NCBI RefSeq assembly: GCF_030269925.1
Contig: NC_085125.1
Coordinates: 13,640,117-13,704,116, forward strand
Direction: 5' to 3'
Length of the DNA stretch: 64,000 bases
DNA from: Bombyx mori
Taxonomy: Eukaryota; Arthropoda; Insecta; Lepidoptera; Bombycidae
Part shown: positions 42,906 through 53,667 of the stretch, piece by piece
How positions within the stretch are numbered: position 1 is the first letter of the stretch
How the letters are laid out: each line of letters opens with the position of its first letter
Position numbers and translations under genes: made by a program
The notes under the pieces: generated by a model
The model's database searches: none
What the model was told of the DNA's origin: nothing
What the model saw: only the letters and a program-made list of their open reading frames with translations

Positions 42906-42919
42906 TCCAATTTCGACCT
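42906..42919. repeat. target-site duplication, right, of the R1-clade LINE
   Basis: TCCAATTTCGACCT is identical to the left copy at 36034-36047. It marks the 5' junction of the element. Confidence 0.95.
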
Positions 42920-43106
42920 AGAAGCAGTTATGCGTTACAAAGATTACAATCCAATTGAAGATTGGACATCATATCTTTTACCTAGAGGGGTGCGCTGTGA
43001 GTTTCCCAAACTATTTAAAGAAATTAAGAAGCTGTGGGTCTATTCTTGAAGGTTCCATTTTAAGTAGACATTAACTTAATTGTTTCTTGTATTATTGCAA
43101 ATCTAG

Positions 43107-43413
43107 CGTTTTTTTTTTGGTCAAGAGGAAATCGCCGGACTTTTCCGCCCTTCACTGGGGATGGCGGGCGGGGTATGTCAGAGTCGAACTGACTAAAACC
43201 TCCTGTCGCTCAACAACTAAACTTCAAACATCGCATGAGACAGAACTCATGAAAAGGCAAAGGGGGGAAAGTGAGGCGCTTAGTGCGGAGCACATCTCTC
43301 CCATCACCCTCCCCCTCGGGACAACGGATCGGCGGTCGTCGGCGCCACGACCACCAGCCCTCTCGGTCGGCAGGCTGTCCGAAGCCTGCCTAGATGGCGC
43401 CGGTTAGAGTGAG
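43107..43413 (-). mobile_element. 5'-truncated relative of the R1-clade LINE (3' UTR only)
   Basis: The segment from the T-run at 43109 to CTAGATGGCGCCGGTT matches the 3' end of the full element (36061-36351) with scattered differences, so it is related but not identical. It is flanked by TGCAAATCTAG (43096-43106) and TGCAAATCGAG (43414-43424), a target duplication with one mismatch. It carries no coding capacity; the plus-strand frame over it is spurious. Confidence 0.88.
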
Positions 43414-43424
43414 TGCAAATCGAG

Positions 43425-43520
43425 TTCGACGAGGACGGTGACCGGTGCTTGAGAGACCTAAAAGCACCGAGAGTGAATCCGGGGGATCCGACAAGACACG
43501 TTTCTGGTGATGGCAGTTTT
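43425..43520 (-). mobile_element. jockey-type LINE 3' UTR fragment
   Basis: GTTCGACGAGGACGGTGACC, GGTGCTTGAGAGACCTAAAA and GGGGGATCCGACAAGACACG match the family at 20.7 and 33.6 kb. Confidence 0.65.
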
Positions 43521-43962
43521 GCCTTGCCCCGTTGTGGTCGGATAAGAGACGTCATTATTTGACACGTTAGTTACATTTTAAATAATGCTTTTGACACATA
43601 AAGCGTCGCGTTACTGCTGTACGTACGCCTCTAAAATGTCACAGAACGTTTTTGCGACGAAGAATTCAACGAAGTTAATGAGGATGGCTACGTGTTCGCT
43701 CCGAGCTATTCCGTTGTACTTTGGTAATGTTATTAAGCATTACTTTTGCTTGCTTTGAAATATTTAATAATTTGCAAAAACGAATTAAGAAAAAGTCTTT
43801 GTAACGTTAGCAGACAAAGAACGGGAGTTTCGGTTCGTTTCTTTTTTCGAACTCAATTCGTGGTGATATTAAGTAGACAGTACAGAGAGTAGTTATACAA
43901 TAAAATTGAGTCTGTCACCTTTTGTCTCAATTAGATGGTGGAACTAATACCTGTAAATACCG
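43521..43962. other. no recognised feature
   Basis: Unassigned. Confidence 0.4.
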
Positions 43963-44066
43963 TACAACCACCCCGCTTATTTCTGCCGTGAAGCAGTAAT
44001 GCGTTTCGGTTTGAATGGTGGGGCAGCCGTTGTACTGTAAAAAACTGAGACCTTAGAACGAATGTC
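43963..44066 (+). mobile_element. Bm1 fragment
   Basis: ACAACCACCCCGCTTATTTC through GCAGTAATGCGTTTCGGTTT to ACTGAGACCTTAGAACG; both ends are missing. Confidence 0.8.
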
Positions 44067-44507
44067 AAAAAAAACCCATGAACTTCAGTTCTGAGTTATT
44101 TTTGGGGTCACTAAATACTAAATTGGATAGCGTTATGCACTATTACCGGGCGTTCTAATTTTATTTGAAGACCGTTTAGTCAGTACTAAGGCATTTAAAT
44201 GTTTAATCAAATTACTGTGCGCGTTAATCGTTTTTTAATAAGTAATTGTTTGTACGTATAATACGCTATATTTGATTTACGTTTTTATTACTTCCTCGTA
44301 CGTGTGATTACGTGTGTGCGGTGCAAGACAAAGATTTAGATCCTGTTTGATCATTGATTTCATGGAGAATGGTAGCTGATACTCCACTTTCTGTAGCATC
44401 TGCTACGTGGCAATACTCGTTTATATGGTTGTCAGCGTATCGGTTGTTACTGAATCTTCGGTTCCCAATCGAAGTCAATCTCTAACGACATTTGATATAT
44501 TTTGAAG
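44067..44507. other. no recognised feature
   Basis: Unassigned AT-rich DNA. Confidence 0.4.
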
Positions 44508-44930
44508 TTTTCGTGGCCTAAAGGATAAGACGTCCGGTGCATCCGTATCAAGCGATGCAATGGTGTTCGAATCCCGCATGCTAGTACCATTTTTTCTAAT
44601 GAAATACGTACTTAACAAATGTTCACGATTGACTTCCACGGTGAAGGAATAACTCGTGTTATAAAAGTCAAACCCGCAAAATTATAATTTGCGTAATTAC
44701 TGGTGGTAGGACCTCTTGTGAGTCCGCGCGGGTGGGTACCACTACCCTGCTTATTTCTGCCGTGAAGCAATAAAGCGTTTCGGTTTGAAAGGTCGGGCAG
44801 CCGTTGTAATTATACTGAGACCTTAGTATATTTCAAGGTGGGTGGCGCATTTACGTTGTAGATGTCTATGGGCTCCAGTAACCACTTAGCACCAGTGAGC
44901 TCGTCCACCAACCTAAGCAATAAAAAGTAT
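44508..44930 (+). mobile_element. Bm1 SINE, full length
   Basis: The head CGTGGCCTAAAGGATAAGAC, B box GTGTTCGAATCCCGC, body and AGCAATAAAAAG tail are all present. A short deletion affects ACTTATATC. Confidence 0.93.
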
Positions 44931-45029
44931 ATATTCTTGTTCAATTTCCTTGCCTTTTTCGAAAGTAACCTTAACTCATAGCAACGGAAGGAATGTTGTC
45001 AAACCGCTGGCTACAGCTGAGGATTTTTT

Positions 45030-45185
45030 TAAGGAGAGTTTAGGAAACAACACGGAGGTAAGTTCATTCGATAACTAGATGGTGCATGGCGGTAGTATCT
45101 TTAAAATGCTCTGTGGATGATTGCAATGGTTCGATGTAATGGAGACCAACCCTGATCTGGCTATCGGTGATGCGTAGGTACAAAG
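45030..45185 (-). mobile_element. LINE family B coding remnant
   Basis: AAGTTCATTCGATAACTAGA, then TGGTGCATGGC, and GCTCTGTGGATGATTGCAAT are a diverged version of 29200-29280, that is the RT C-terminus region. Confidence 0.5.
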
Positions 45186-45316
45186 TGGTGACTTCAGACC
45201 AAAAACATCTCAAAGCCTTCTGAAATAAGGTAGATTTATTAATGCTATCATTAATTTAGGATCAGGAGCCTGTCATGACTTATATTTGCTATTTACTCCA
45301 ACATTTCCGTACATTT

Positions 45317-45512
45317 TTTTTTATTGCTGTATCGGCAGACGGGCTTAAGGTCCACTTGATGGTGAGTGGTTAAGGTAGATATAAGGTCTCAAGTATAGTT
45401 ACAACGGCTGCCCCACCCTTCAAACCGAAACGCATTACTGCATCACGGCAGAAATAGGCAGGGTGGTGGTACCTACCCGCGCGGACTCACATGAGGTCCT
45501 AGCAGTATTACT
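45317..45512 (-). mobile_element. chimera: LINE-B tail joined to a Bm1 body
   Basis: The first 56 bp (TTATTGCTGTATCGGCAGAC to CTTGATGGTGAGTGGTTA) belong to LINE family B. From 45373 (ATATAAGGTCTCAAGTATAG) the sequence is Bm1 body up to ATGAGGTCCTAGCAG. The junction is seamless, within the part where both families read GTGGTTA. Confidence 0.78.
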
Positions 45513-45654
45513 GCTATTTGCAATTTTTTCAAAATGTGCAAATTATTATTTTACGTTTGTTTTTGGAATAAGATTTTTGTTCACTTGATAATTCAAGTAG
45601 GAATTCGATGAATGCATTCAGATTGTAAATAGAAAGATAGATTGAAAATAGAAC

Positions 45655-45949
45655 CTATATATATATATATATAAATGGATTGCTGTTCGTTAGTCTCGTT
45701 AATACTCGAGAACGGCTGGACCGATTTGGCTAATTTTGATCTTGAATTATTTGTAGAAGTCCAGAGAAGGTTTAAAAGGTAGATAAATATGAAAATTCTC
45801 GGAATTAAATAAAAATAACGATTTTGGTTTTTCCTTTGATATGCCGCCATCGGACGGATTCCTTTTGTTTGTTTTAAGTTTATTTTATACAAAAGTTTAG
45901 GCCTTTTATTTATCGATTGAGGCACTACGAAGTCTGCCGAGTCAGCTAG
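45655..45949 (+). mobile_element. Helitron-like element H1, copy 2
   Basis: It opens near CCTATATATATATATATATA and reads GAATTGC-like TGGATTGCTGTTCGTTAG, GAGAACGGCTGGACCGATTT and ends TGCCGAGTCAGCTAG before T. Other copies suggest a length near 295 bp for intact members. Confidence 0.72.
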
Positions 45950-46247
45950 TATAATATAAAGATAAAGCGTCAGTCCCGTCCTGATGATGATACGTCGTGA
46001 TGTAACTGTTCCATTTAATGTACATCTGTAACAATTTAATTTTACTTACGACGTAAACAAGCGCTCGCGTTTCCGCGTTCGAGGCGAAGATCTCAAGGCT
46101 GTTTGACGCATCCAGATGCATTTGTTTGAAACGTGCGTACAATAGTACACGTTTATCTTTGTAATTGTTTCGTTCAGAGCTCGTGGCCTCATTTTATGCA
46201 TTTCGAATTCCAAAAGAGACAATCGGCTTGTTGGTGATCATTTAGAT
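45950..46247. other. no recognised feature
   Basis: Unassigned. Confidence 0.35.
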
Positions 46248-46815
46248 CAGCCACTGAGTTACTCGCCGGATCTTCTCAGGGGGTCGTAATTTATTTTTTA
46301 TTTTTTTATTGCTTAGATGGATGGACGAGCTCACAGCCCACCTGATGTTAAGTGATTACTGTGGAAGCCCATAGACATCTACAACGTAAATGCGCCACCC
46401 ACCTTGAGATATAAGTTCTAAGGTCTCAGTATAATTACAACGGCTGCCCCACCCTTCAAACCGAAACGCAGTAATTACACAAATTATAATTTTGCGGGTT
46501 TGATTTTTATTACACGATATTATTCCTTCACCGTGGAAGTCAATCGTGAACATTTGTTAAGTACGTATGTCATTAGAAAAATTGGTACCCGCCTGCGGGA
46601 TTCGGACACCGGTGCATCGCTACATACGAATGTACCGGACGTCTTATCCTTTAGCCCACGACGACTTCAAATTCCGATCCGGTGGTAGATTCTGCGAAGC
46701 ACTGCTCTTGCTAAGGCTAGCGTTAGAAAATTATTTCAGTTTGAGTCCTTGAGCTCACCTATTCGTTCAGGCGGACTTGGAATAGCGCCTTAGGCTACCA
46801 GAAAATAGGTAGCGA
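46248..46815 (+). mobile_element. jockey-type LINE 3' UTR, split by a Bm1 insertion
   Basis: The left part is CAGCCACTGAGTTACTCGCC to CTTCTCAGGGGGTCG (46248-46287). The right part resumes ATTCCGATCCGGTGGTAGAT at 46673 and continues to GAATAGCGCCTTAGGCTACC. Together they make one copy with a SINE inside. Confidence 0.82.
46292..46668 (-). mobile_element. Bm1 SINE nested in a jockey LINE tail
   Basis: It runs from the T-run to the head (plus strand CCACGACGACTT). About 85 bp between ACCGAAACGCA and GTAATTACACAAATT are deleted, which removes the GGTAGGACCTC region. Confidence 0.92.
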
Positions 46816-47727
46816 AAAACTAGATCAGCTGATATAAAGTGGTTACCGAAAATCGATTTGAAGGGTGGGACAGCATGATGTGAACGGATATTTCGAATTC
46901 AAATCTCGACCGGAATATATCATTTATTTTGTATAAATAATCTAAACGTTACGATGGATAGATACCCTTGAGTGCAAAATGCGCTTTACTGACACCGCAA
47001 ATATAACATTTTGGGACACTTACATCAGGAATCCCAATACTATAGTTACTTTTGGGTAAGAGACCACTCTTCCAAAATGAACACGTTCAGACATCGCCAG
47101 GCCGTGCTACCACCCTCGTTGAGACCGGAGCTCATGGGGAAGTCTCAATCGTATTAAAATTTACCCTTCTTACCTTTCATAACAGAGTGCAGGGAAGCTT
47201 CGCACCAGACCATTATCACCACCATGATAATGGTACCTGTGAATTTGGGCTTCAGTGCATCCTAGGGGCGGATTTAGAAAGTATTGTAATCGAAGAGCAG
47301 ATGCTCGTGCTATGGTATGTCGCAGAATCAATAGCCACAGGTCGCTGAGGCCACATTTCCTCACAGGATACTCTCACCTAGAAGTAAGTCAAAAAAAATG
47401 AATAATTATTTTAAGGCAGAGCATCAAGGAAAACTCATAAAAAACTGAGTTTATATTATCTGAACCTATTGCAACACTCTAATGCATTATTGAACTGCAT
47501 TAAATTTTAGGTCACCGAGAATGACACAATGTTTTGTCTGCTCAGAGATATTATGTAAACGGGCCATTGTGATACACACTTTCACTGCTTATAAAAGGCA
47601 CAGATTTGACTTGCTTTTGACTTTTAGCTCACAATCGTCATGCATGACTAAAATGAGCATTTAAGAGGAAGACTAGTACTAGTGACCGAGAAAATAAAGA
47701 GCGGAAGGTTATCTTGGTATGATCATT
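46816..47727. other. no supported gene
   Basis: Two antisense frames at 47052-47348 and 47170-47364 overlap. The minus one includes CTEAQIHRYHYHGGDNGLVR. I do not recognise a domain, and the sequence may be another decayed repeat. Confidence 0.35.
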
Positions 47728-47972
47728 TTACTGGTGGTAGGACCTCTTGTGAGTCCGCACGGGTAGGTGCCACCACCCCGCCTATTTCTGCCGTGAAGCA
47801 GTTATGCGTTTCGGTTTGAAGGGTGAGGCAGCCGTTGTAACTATACTGAGACCTTAGAACTTATATCTCAAGGTAGCTGGCGCATTTAGGTTGTAGATGT
47901 CTATGGGCTCCAGTAACCACTTAACACCAGGTAGGTTGTGAGCTCGTCCACCCATCTAAGCAATAAAAAAAA
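47728..47972 (+). mobile_element. Bm1 SINE, 3' unit
   Basis: It starts ACTGGTGGTAGGACCTCTTG and ends CTAAGCAATAAAAAAAATCA. It is well preserved. Confidence 0.93.
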
Positions 47973-48029
47973 TCATGTTATACGAAGATGATCATACGAA
48001 GATCATGTAGCTAAAATATCCTGGATTTA

Positions 48030-48225
48030 AAAGTAGCCGAAAATGTGAGGAACAGAGGTCCTAAGAAGTCTTGTACTGTGTGCAAGGGGATATGTGAGAG
48101 AAGAGTGTGAGTGTAGCGATGACATTATCATATCATAGAGATGACATATCATCCGCCTAAATGGAAAAGACATGCTGCACTAACCTCACGTAGTGGGATG
48201 AGGGAACAAGAGGAAGAAGGAAAGC
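48030..48225 (+). mobile_element. LINE C-terminal remnant (endonuclease-RT type)
   Basis: AGGTCCTAAGAAGTCTTGTA, then CTGTGTGCAAGGGG, continues to the frame TSRSGMREQEEEG. This resembles the GRPKK.W..CVK.DM segment and its tail, better preserved at 55965-56155. It contains stops. Confidence 0.45.
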
Positions 48226-48427
48226 TCACAGTCTACGTGGAGCAGCATTGACATTACAACACGTGGTCATCCACTTTGAGTCATGCTTTTGAAACCTCAC
48301 TTGTGTACTAGCTGTTCTACCTTTTAATAGGAACTTGTGATTGCTTAGCCGAAGAAGTACATAGGACCACCCCTGCAGGCTCACAAAGCCATAGTCAGTT
48401 AGAGACTTATAATCTCACTAGCCATAC

Positions 48428-48638
48428 TCGCCCGCTTTGCTGGGCATTTAAAATTAACATTATTATTTATTCTCATTATTATTAAGGAATCCAACACTCA
48501 TATAAATATTAGCTTATCCATTAAGTACATGTATTTTCTATATGGATACCAAGTTTCAAGTCTATTGGATGCATGGTTCAGTAGTTATAACGGAACATCC
48601 GTAAAAACCACTGTAGATTTATATATTAGTATAGATTA
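48428..48638 (-). mobile_element. Helitron-like element H3, copy 2
   Basis: It begins CTAGCCATACTCGCCCGCTT after A and includes GTTATAACGGAACATCCGTA, then AAAACCACTGTAGATTTATA and TATTAGTATAGAT, a typical 5' end read in reverse. Confidence 0.65.
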
Positions 48639-49031
48639 AATATATAAAAAAGAACATGAACTAAATTCTCGACCTAGTTAAGTAAGAAAGATAAAATGAA
48701 CTCTCTTTGATGTCATATCAAACATTATAATCGAAGATATTAATCGAACGGAGATAAAACCGAATGTACACGGTTCTCATAAGTTACAATCACGGATTCG
48801 CAAATCATAAGAACACATAATATCACCGTTGAGAAATGTAATACTTTTTTGCATCCTTAACTTACGTTTTTGTGGTCACAGTTCATTGTAAAACAGAAAG
48901 CTCAGCGTGTTTTGCTTTCGGAAATTTATTTCACTTTTCGTTGCGAATTTAATCAATAACTGATGTAAAAGATCTCTTTGAATGTTGATAGGTACTGTAG
49001 GAATTTCGAAGCTTGAGACGTAATGTGAATT
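48639..49031. other. no recognised feature
   Basis: Unassigned AT-rich DNA. Confidence 0.4.
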
Positions 49032-49275
49032 GTGGTAGAGCGTCTTGTGAGCTCACACCGGTACCACCGCCCTGCCTATTTCTGCCGTGAAGCAGTAATG
49101 CGTTTCGGTTTGAAGGGTGGGGCAGCCGTTGTAGATGATGTAGATGTATTGATACTGAGACCTTAGAACTCATATCTCAAGGTGGGTGGCGGCATTTACG
49201 TTGTAGATGTCTATGAGCTACAGTAACCACTTAATACCAGGTGGACTGGGAGTTCTTCCAGCCGTCTAAGCAATA
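49032..49275 (+). mobile_element. Bm1 SINE, 3' unit, degenerate
   Basis: It starts TGTGGTAGAGCGTCTTGTGA and ends CGTCTAAGCAATAAAATATA. It includes a small duplication TAGATGATGTAGATG. Confidence 0.88.
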
Positions 49276-49353
49276 AAATATAAAAAAATAGGTTTAAGAA
49301 ACTGTTTTTTTTGTTCTAAAGTTTATCTTAAAACTATCATGATGATAAACGGC

Positions 49354-49792
49354 ATTTTTTTTATTGCTTAGATGGGTGGACGAGCTCACAGCCTACCTGG
49401 TGTTAAGTGGTTACTGGAGCTCATAGACATCCACAACGTAAATACGCCACCCACCTTGAGATATAAGTTCTAAGGTCTCAGTATAGTTACAACGGCTGCC
49501 CCACCCTTCAAACCGAAACGTATTACTGCTTCACGGCAGAAAATAGGCAAGGCGGTGGTACCCACCCGCCAGGACTCACAAGAGGTCCTACCACCAGTAA
49601 TTACGCAAATTATAATTTTGCGGGTTTCATTTTTATTACAATCTGTTATTCCTTCACCGTGGCAGTCAACCGTGAATATTTGTTAAGTACGTATTTCATT
49701 AGAAAAATTGGTACCCGCCTCCGGGATTCAAACACCAGTAAATCGCTAGATACGAATGCACCGGATGTCTTGCCCTTTAGGCACGAAGACTT
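49354..49792 (-). mobile_element. Bm1 SINE, full length
   Basis: The poly(T) tail, body and head (plus strand GCCCTTTAGGCACGAAGACTT) are present. It faces the previous copy tail-to-tail, 80 bp apart. Confidence 0.93.
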
Positions 49793-49954
49793 CTCTAACT
49801 TCTTCACTTGATTTTGTTTGAGAAGTGCCCAAAATAGCACCAAGTCACTTCCCTTGATTGTCGTTGAAATCGGCATATACTGGTAGCGTATTGTCAGTTT
49901 ACACGAATTGTTACTATCGTCTTGCCTGTTTATGTCGAAGCCAATTATTAATTC

Positions 49955-50016
49955 GGTGACCATTTAGCACCGGGTGGGGCGTGAACTCATCCAGTAGCTT
50001 TCGTAATAAAAAAATC
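49955..50016 (+). mobile_element. Bm1 3' tail, degenerate
   Basis: GGTGACCATTTAGCACCGGG through GAACTCATCCAGTAGC to CGTAATAAAAAAAT. Confidence 0.65.
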
Positions 50017-50656
50017 CTAGGTCTGATACTGTTTCACAGTGTGGCATCCGTAAAACGTAAGATATTTTAACAACAAAAATATGAAACGAATCGAGTTGAC
50101 GTACTGCCTCACTCGATACTGTGTCACAAACAAATTACGGAGTGAAAGTGAGATGCTCTCGAAAGAATCGCGTACGTCCCGTCACATTTGACGTGTCCCT
50201 TTAATTTGTTTATTTGAATCATTCGGGCAACGAAAGCGTGGTGTTGTTTACACGTCATTGTAATGATATCCCAAAAAAATAAATACTTAATGTTTTGTTT
50301 GTGTGTGATGCAAAAGATTTAGTGACAGGGAAGCGTCGCTGTAATACACTAGTGTTTCTGATAAATATTTTTACTGTTCAATGACCAAACTATTTGTGAA
50401 TATGGTCTGATTTAACGGAAAGACTTTGGCTCTTTCTGTTTTTTACAGCAGATGTTCCACCTGTGGTGTTCTCAGATTGTTTAGAGATGATCCAACAATT
50501 CTTATCACAGCATTACTAGTCACTGGAGTAGCTTCTACTTAAACCACTGCGGACATCCAGTTTACAATTTTTTTTTTACAAACCATTAGAGCTTGTGGTG
50601 CTTTATTTTATAATGATTTTCCGAGCACTATTATCCATTTTTCTTCGAACTAGATT
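50017..50656. other. no recognised feature
   Basis: Unassigned. Confidence 0.4.
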
Positions 50657-50930
50657 TAAATACAGTCATTCTCAGTAACAAAACGCAGGTCTTACCGGTG
50701 GTAGGATCTCTTGTGAGTCCGCACGGGTAGCTACCACCACCCTGTCTATTTCTGCCGTGAAGCAGTAATGCGTTTCGGTTTAAAGGGTGGGGCAGCCGTT
50801 GTAACTATATTGAGACCTTAGAACTTATATCTCAAGGTGGGTGGCGCATTTACGTTATAGATGTCTATGAGCTTCAGTAACCACGTAAGGTGGGCTGTGA
50901 GCTCATCCACCCATCTAAGCAATAAAAAAA
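50657..50930 (+). mobile_element. Bm1 variant with a 37-bp 5' leader, copy 1
   Basis: The leader TAAATACAGTCATTCTCAGT, then AACAAAACGCAGGTCTT, precedes ACCGGTGGTAGGATCTCTTG and the normal Bm1 3' unit. The same leader and the same variant bases occur at 61659. Confidence 0.88.
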
Positions 50931-51102
50931 CCAGAAGCTTGGTCGTGTTCTAGGATTGCAAATATACACAGTCGAGGGTAACATTTTGTCACCAGCTCCC
51001 CCAAAGAAGCGAAAATACTATACAAAGTTTATTGAATCGTATTTCGACTTATCAGGTGATTGTTTATTCTTGTTTCCTCTTCGAGTGTAGTCCGGAAACT
51101 CA

Positions 51103-51518
51103 TCTATATATTAATTCGTGAAGCAAAAACTTTGTATCCCTTTTTACGAAAATTGCGCGGACGGGAGGAGTATGAAATTTTCCACACTTATGGAGAATAT
51201 AGAGAAGAAGTGCATAATGCTAATATTTTTTTTTAATAATGCATAAAAGATACATTTAATCAATAAAGAAGACATTACACACACTACATACCATGTATTT
51301 GACGCACACACGCATGCATACTATTTATTGTCAAACTTTTGTTCTTGACGTCTGTTGTCAAATTGAGATTAAATATTGTTTGTCTTTGTTAATATTTTTT
51401 ATAGTGTAAGTCTTGGCGAAATTTGTGATTATAGAAGTATAAAATATAATCATAATAGTGTACAAACTTACAATTCCAATTAATTATAGTCGAATTTCGA
51501 CTACTGCGGGACCTCTAG
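51103..51518 (+). mobile_element. Helitron-like element H2, copy 2
   Basis: It starts TCTATATATTAATTCGTGAA after A. The hairpin AGTCGAA-T-TTCGACT precedes GCGGGACCTCTAG, which is followed by T. It is nearly collinear with 29781-30198. Confidence 0.77.
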
Positions 51519-51856
51519 TCTATATTATTTCACCGCTGCGAACTAAACACAAACGTCCAACTAATATAAGTTTATTGCATTACGAGAACAATATCAATAC
51601 GTTCACGTAATCAAACTGAACTGATGTATAAAACATTATTTACAGTTAGTTATACATAAAACTAGATAAATAATACATGGCCGGGTATTAATGCGAACCG
51701 CGGATGCCTGGCCGGTACTTTATGTATTATTCATTGTGTAATCACCATGAAAACATCAAAAGATAAATATTGTTTTAGCGAAAGATGATAACACTATTGT
51801 GGAATGAAACACGAAAATGGCCCATGACTTTTTTGTTCATGTGTATTTTACTAACA
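51519..51856. other. no recognised feature
   Basis: Unassigned sequence between two Helitron-like copies. Confidence 0.4.
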
Positions 51857-52139
51857 TCTATCTATATATTATATAAAAATGAATTGTTGTTCGTTAGTCT
51901 AGCTAAAACTCGAGAACGTCTGGACCGATTTGACTGATTTGGAAGTCCAGAGAAGGTTTAAAAGGTAGATATCATTAAGAAAATGCTCGCAATTAAATAA
52001 AAAATAACAATTTTGTTTTCCCTTTGATGGGGCACCCATCGGAAGGATTCCTTTTATATGTTTTAAGTTTATTTTATACAAAAGTTTAGTTCTTTTATTT
52101 ATCGATTGAGGCACTACGAAGTCTGCTGGGTCAGCTAGT
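51857..52139 (+). mobile_element. Helitron-like element H1, copy 3
   Basis: TCTATCTATATATTATATAA, AACTCGAGAACGTCTGGACC and CTGCTGGGTCAGCTAG before T. A deletion removes part of the TAATTTTGATCTTGAATTAT segment. Confidence 0.73.
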
Positions 52140-52577
52140 TTTGTAATAGAATATTTTTTAGTTGGGTTAATAATAATAATATGTTCTATAGTTGTCGGAG
52201 CCAGTGACATTAATGTCTATGGCGCTTCTCGACAGAGTCTCAATAGCATTGTAAAACGGCTGTCACGCCAAAGGTCAGTCATGCGTTTTGGCTTAGAGAG
52301 CGCATGACTGCTTCGTATCTGGAAATTCCATGTCGGCCCAAAATACGCCCTGCTAGTAGATCAATGTAGTACATACAATCCAACTGTCATTGTTGATTGG
52401 CCTAGTTTATTCGGGTCTTTTAATATTCAAAATATTCATAGCACGCATAGGTACCTATTGATCCCAAAGAGTAACAATTCATAATTAAACTTTGAAATTT
52501 CTTGAAATCGAAATAGGAAATAGCATTGGAGAAACAAGTTCTAGAATAGTCTCTTTTTAATTAACGTGTGATTACTT
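52140..52577. other. no recognised feature
   Basis: Unassigned. Confidence 0.4.
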
Positions 52578-52855
52578 TCTTCTTTTATTGCTTAGATGGG
52601 TGGACGAGCTCACAGCCCACATGTTGTTAAATGGTTACTGGAGACATCTATAACGTAAATGCGCCACCCACTTTGAGATATAAGATCTAAGGTCTCAGTA
52701 TAGTTACAACGGCTGCCCCGCCCTTCAAATCGAAACGCATTACTGCTTCACGGTTGAAATAGGTAGGGCGGTGATACCTACCCGTGCGGACTCACAAGAG
52801 GTCCTACCACCAGTAATTACGCAAATTATAATTTTGCGGGTTTGATTTATATTAT
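52578..52855 (-). mobile_element. Bm1 SINE, 5'-truncated
   Basis: It runs from a T-rich tail to TAATTTTGCGGGTTTGATTT, keeping more 5' sequence than the 3' units but no head. Confidence 0.92.
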
Positions 52856-52942
52856 GTATATTTGTTCACGATATATGTATATCACCATTAGTAGTAGAAT
52901 ATTAGTGCATAGAGCAGAAAGATTGTTTAAATAATATTTGAA

Positions 52943-53182
52943 CTGGTGGTAGGACCTCTTATGAGTCCGCACGGGTAGGTACCACCACCCCGCCTATTCC
53001 TGCCGTGAAGTAGTAATGCGTTTCGGCTTGAAGGGTGGGTCAGCCGTTGTAACTACACTGAGACCTTAGAACTTATATCTCAAGGTGGGTGGCGCATTTA
53101 CGTTGTAGATGTCTATGGGCTCCACTTCACACCAGGTGGGCTGTGAGTTCGTTCACCCATCTCAGCAATAAAAAAAAAAAAT
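52943..53182 (+). mobile_element. Bm1 SINE, 3' unit
   Basis: It starts ACTGGTGGTAGGACCTCTTA and ends CTCAGCAATAAAAAAAAAAA. It is head-to-head with the previous copy, about 90 bp apart. Confidence 0.92.
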
Positions 53183-53504
53183 ATGAAGAAAAATGGTATC
53201 GAAATTAAACTGCATTTTTTATCGACTCGTTTCAGCTCCAACACTACGGATTTTCTCAAGCCTATCTGAATTTCACATTTGATACTCTTCTCAACTGAGC
53301 TATTGTAGAAATTCGCATTTATTTTCATTTTATGTACGTACGTACGGAAATATATGTAAAGTTCATATTTATTGTTTTATGAAACGGTTTGTTTTGTGTT
53401 GTCTATATACACATACGCTAATGTACATGTGTTTTACATTGAAATTATGCATAGGTATTTATTTAACTACTACATTTGTTGCAACAGGCTAGTTTATTTT
53501 TTAT
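53183..53504. other. no recognised feature
   Basis: Unassigned. Confidence 0.4.
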
Positions 53505-53600
53505 TTATTATATTGCTTAGTTGGGTGGACGAACTCACAGCCCACCTGGTGTTAAATGGTTACTGGAGCCCATAGATATCTACAACGTAAATGCGCCACG
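53505..53600 (-). mobile_element. Bm1 3' tail
   Basis: TATTGCTTAGTTGGGTGGAC through CATAGATATCTACAACGTAA to ATGCGCCACGC. Confidence 0.85.
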
Positions 53601-53667
53601 CAAAAATGGCATTAAAATGCTATTTATCTACTTTTTCTTACATAATCCCTACTTTTGTAGCATATAT

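Noticed and set aside
36034..42919. Assignment to TRAS, SART or R1 by name
   Set aside because: The clade fits, but the target is not telomeric repeat or 28S rDNA, and no alignment could be run to name the family.
47052..47364. Opposing frames of 98 and 64 codons
   Set aside because: Neither has a recognisable domain; they overlap antisense, and a decayed repeat is as likely.
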